Positions 62,828-64,000 of a DNA stretch of 64,000 nucleotides are shown here, piece after piece; positions within the stretch are counted from its first letter, which is position 1, and the number at the start of each line of letters is the position of its first letter. Location: contig JAYQIQ010000004.1 in assembly GCA_038141705.1 (NCBI GenBank), positions 1,302,001 through 1,366,000 of the forward strand, given 5' to 3'. Both the position numbers and the translations under genes were made by a program. The notes under the pieces were generated by a model. The model searched no databases and was not told the DNA's origin. It saw only the letters and a list, made by a program, of their open reading frames with translations. This DNA is from Eutrophomonas brisbanensis (GTDB lineage Bacteria > Pseudomonadota > Gammaproteobacteria > Burkholderiales > Eutrophovitaceae).

Positions 62828-64000
62828 CTACGTAGTTTTTTGACCCTCTCGATTAGCAGGCGAGTAGAGCTGTTTTGAGTTGCTGACCCAGGACCACCAG
62901 CGAGTATCGGTCTGATGGCGCCCTCGATATTTTTTCCAAGTTCAACGCCCCACTGATCGAACGGATTGATATTCCAAATGACGCTTTGACAGAAAACTTT
63001 GTGTTCATAAAGTGCGATCAGAGCTCCCAATGTTTTTTCATCAAATTCATCAATCAAGATGGTGTTGCTTGGTCGGTCGCCATCAAATGATTTGTGTGTG
63101 CCTACAATTTGCGTCGCATTTGAGCTGTCGCAATCGGACCCGAGTAGCAGGGCTTCACTCTGGGCAAAGCAATTCGAAAGTAGGCAATCTTGATGTTCAT
63201 TTGGAGCGTGTTGATCATTTGCAATGGCAATAAAGTCGCAAGGAGTTATAACGGGACTTTGGTGAAGATGTTGTGCAAAGCTATGCTGAAAGTTTGTTCC
63301 TCTCGCCCCAAAAATGACAGGAGAAGTAGGAAAGTCTAACCTTTGCCCAGCTTTGTTAATTTGTTTTCCATTGCTTTCCATCTCTAACTGTTGGAGATAA
63401 TCGGGAAGTAGCTTCAACTTATCCGAGTAGGGCAGAACAGCATGCGTCACTCTGTGAAGGAAGTTGATATTCCAGATCCCGACAAGACCCAGAATTGTCG
63501 GCATGTTGGCTTCGGCGGGCGCCTCGAGAAAGTGCTTGTCCATCTGATGGGCTCCCGCCAAAAAATTACAGAATCTATCGAATCCAATTGCAAGTGCTAT
63601 CGGTAACCCTACTGACGACCAAATCGAGTATCTCCCTCCAATCGACTCCCAAAAAGCGAAAATCTTACTTTCGCTGATTCCCAAGTCACGCGCACGACCG
63701 ATGTTTGCCGTTGTTGCGACTACGTGATCATTGAGAATTTCTTTTTCGGATTTCCCTAATTTCGAGCTCATCTCGCGAATCACAGTCCTTGCATTGATCA
63801 ACGTCTCTGAGGTGGAAAAAGTTTTCGATGCGATTATGATCAACGTAGATTCTAAGTCATGAGCCATAAGTGCTTTGTTAAGCTCAGTCACATCTACGTT
63901 TGAAACAAATGAGATCTTTATTTTTTGTTTGCCAGCAAGTGCGTTTGTAACAAGAGATGGCCCGAGGTCAGAGCCCCCAATCCCTATGTGAATGACACTT
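62824..64000 (-). CDS. pgi: Glucose-6-phosphate isomerase, N-terminal part beyond the window
   Basis: C-terminal about 392 residues of Pgi, interconverting glucose 6-phosphate and fructose 6-phosphate. The frame is open to the window edge and begins (upstream) VIHIGIGGSDLGPSLVTNAL. Signatures: GGRYSIWSSVGLP (first PROSITE-type motif), GARGTNFQHSFAQHLHQ with the catalytic histidine, and NPFDQWGVELGK with the catalytic lysine. A run of asparagine/aspartate variation replaces the usual WDINPFDQ with NINPFDQ. The end overlaps orn. Confidence 0.95.
   Translation of the reverse strand, partial: SVIHIGIGGSDLGPSLVTNALAGKQKIKISFVSNVDVTELNKALMAHDLESTLIIIASKTFSTSETLINARTVIREMSSKLGKSEKEILNDHVVATTANIGRARDLGISESKIFAFWESIGGRYSIWSSVGLPIALAIGFDRFCNFLAGAHQMDKHFLEAPAEANMPTILGLVGIWNINFLHRVTHAVLPYSDKLKLLPDYLQQLEMESNGKQINKAGQRLDFPTSPVIFGARGTNFQHSFAQHLHQSPVITPCDFIAIANDQHAPNEHQDCLLSNCFAQSEALLLGSDCDSSNATQIVGTHKSFDGDRPSNTILIDEFDEKTLGALIALYEHKVFCQSVIWNINPFDQWGVELGKNIEGAIRPILAGGPGSATQNSSTRLLIERVKKLRS

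Overview
The window (about 46% GC by eye) reads as a chromosomal segment of a betaproteobacterium, most likely a free-living, aquatic member of the Burkholderiales. This is inferred from gene neighbourhoods I recognise as betaproteobacterial: orn / M48 protease / pterin dehydratase / rsgA / CbiB-like; a CNP1-like gene facing proB-obgE-rpmA-rplU with ispB divergent; a PP0621-type gene before ampD; nrdA-nrdB followed by a lysine-rich histone H1-like gene; and PhaM-GNAT-maeB. No rRNA, prophage, IS element or CRISPR array was seen.

Layout. 1-5.5 kb: a peptide-type (family 5) ABC importer, substrate-binding protein cut by the window edge, two permeases and two ATPases; the second ATPase runs in frame into a short-chain dehydrogenase. 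5.5-20 kb: a region built around periplasmic alcohol oxidation, with a lipoprotein beta-propeller, a PQQ alcohol dehydrogenase carrying a lanthanide-type DxD site, its cytochrome c, and a three-gene operon (RND transporter, LolA-like protein, outer-membrane barrel). YgiQ, RluE, an SDR and a methyltransferase lie in between. 20-27 kb: a carbon-catabolism block with an RraA-like protein, Ldh2-type dehydrogenase, zinc alcohol dehydrogenase and SDR on the minus strand, divergent from acylating acetaldehyde dehydrogenase plus 4-hydroxy-2-oxovalerate aldolase, then an LhgO-like FAD enzyme. 27-32.6 kb: DUF3025, a rubrerythrin / Fe-S protein / DUF3501 cassette, cyclopropane fatty acid synthase and CNP1-like. 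32.6-43.4 kb: core genes proB, obgE, rpmA, rplU, ispB, tRNA-Pro(CGG), ampD, nrdA, nrdB and the H1-like gene. 43.4-53.2 kb: DUF302, GST, cyclophilin-like, otnK-otnC, a secreted propeller, dusA, and a sugar-acid block (FAH hydrolase, SDR, UxaA-type dehydratase). 53.2-64 kb: phaM, GNAT, maeB, NUDIX, ybaK, enoyl-CoA hydratase, CbiB-like, rsgA, phhB, M48 protease, orn and pgi (cut by the window edge).

A major caution: about 18 single-base lesions, mostly at homopolymers, break genes between 35.4 and 61 kb, including rplU, ispB, nrdA, dusA and phhB. One more lies at 5.4 kb, and I found none between 5.5 and 35.4 kb. Both sides of each lesion remain conserved and in the right order, so I read them mainly as sequencing or assembly errors and give full-length gene bounds, stating each lesion.

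The best candidates for new biology are the ABC ATPase-SDR fusion, a chain of six short-loop hairpins between nrdB and the H1-like gene, the lanthanide-type alcohol oxidation module beside the RND/LolA-like/barrel operon, and a small frame linking nrdA to nrdB.
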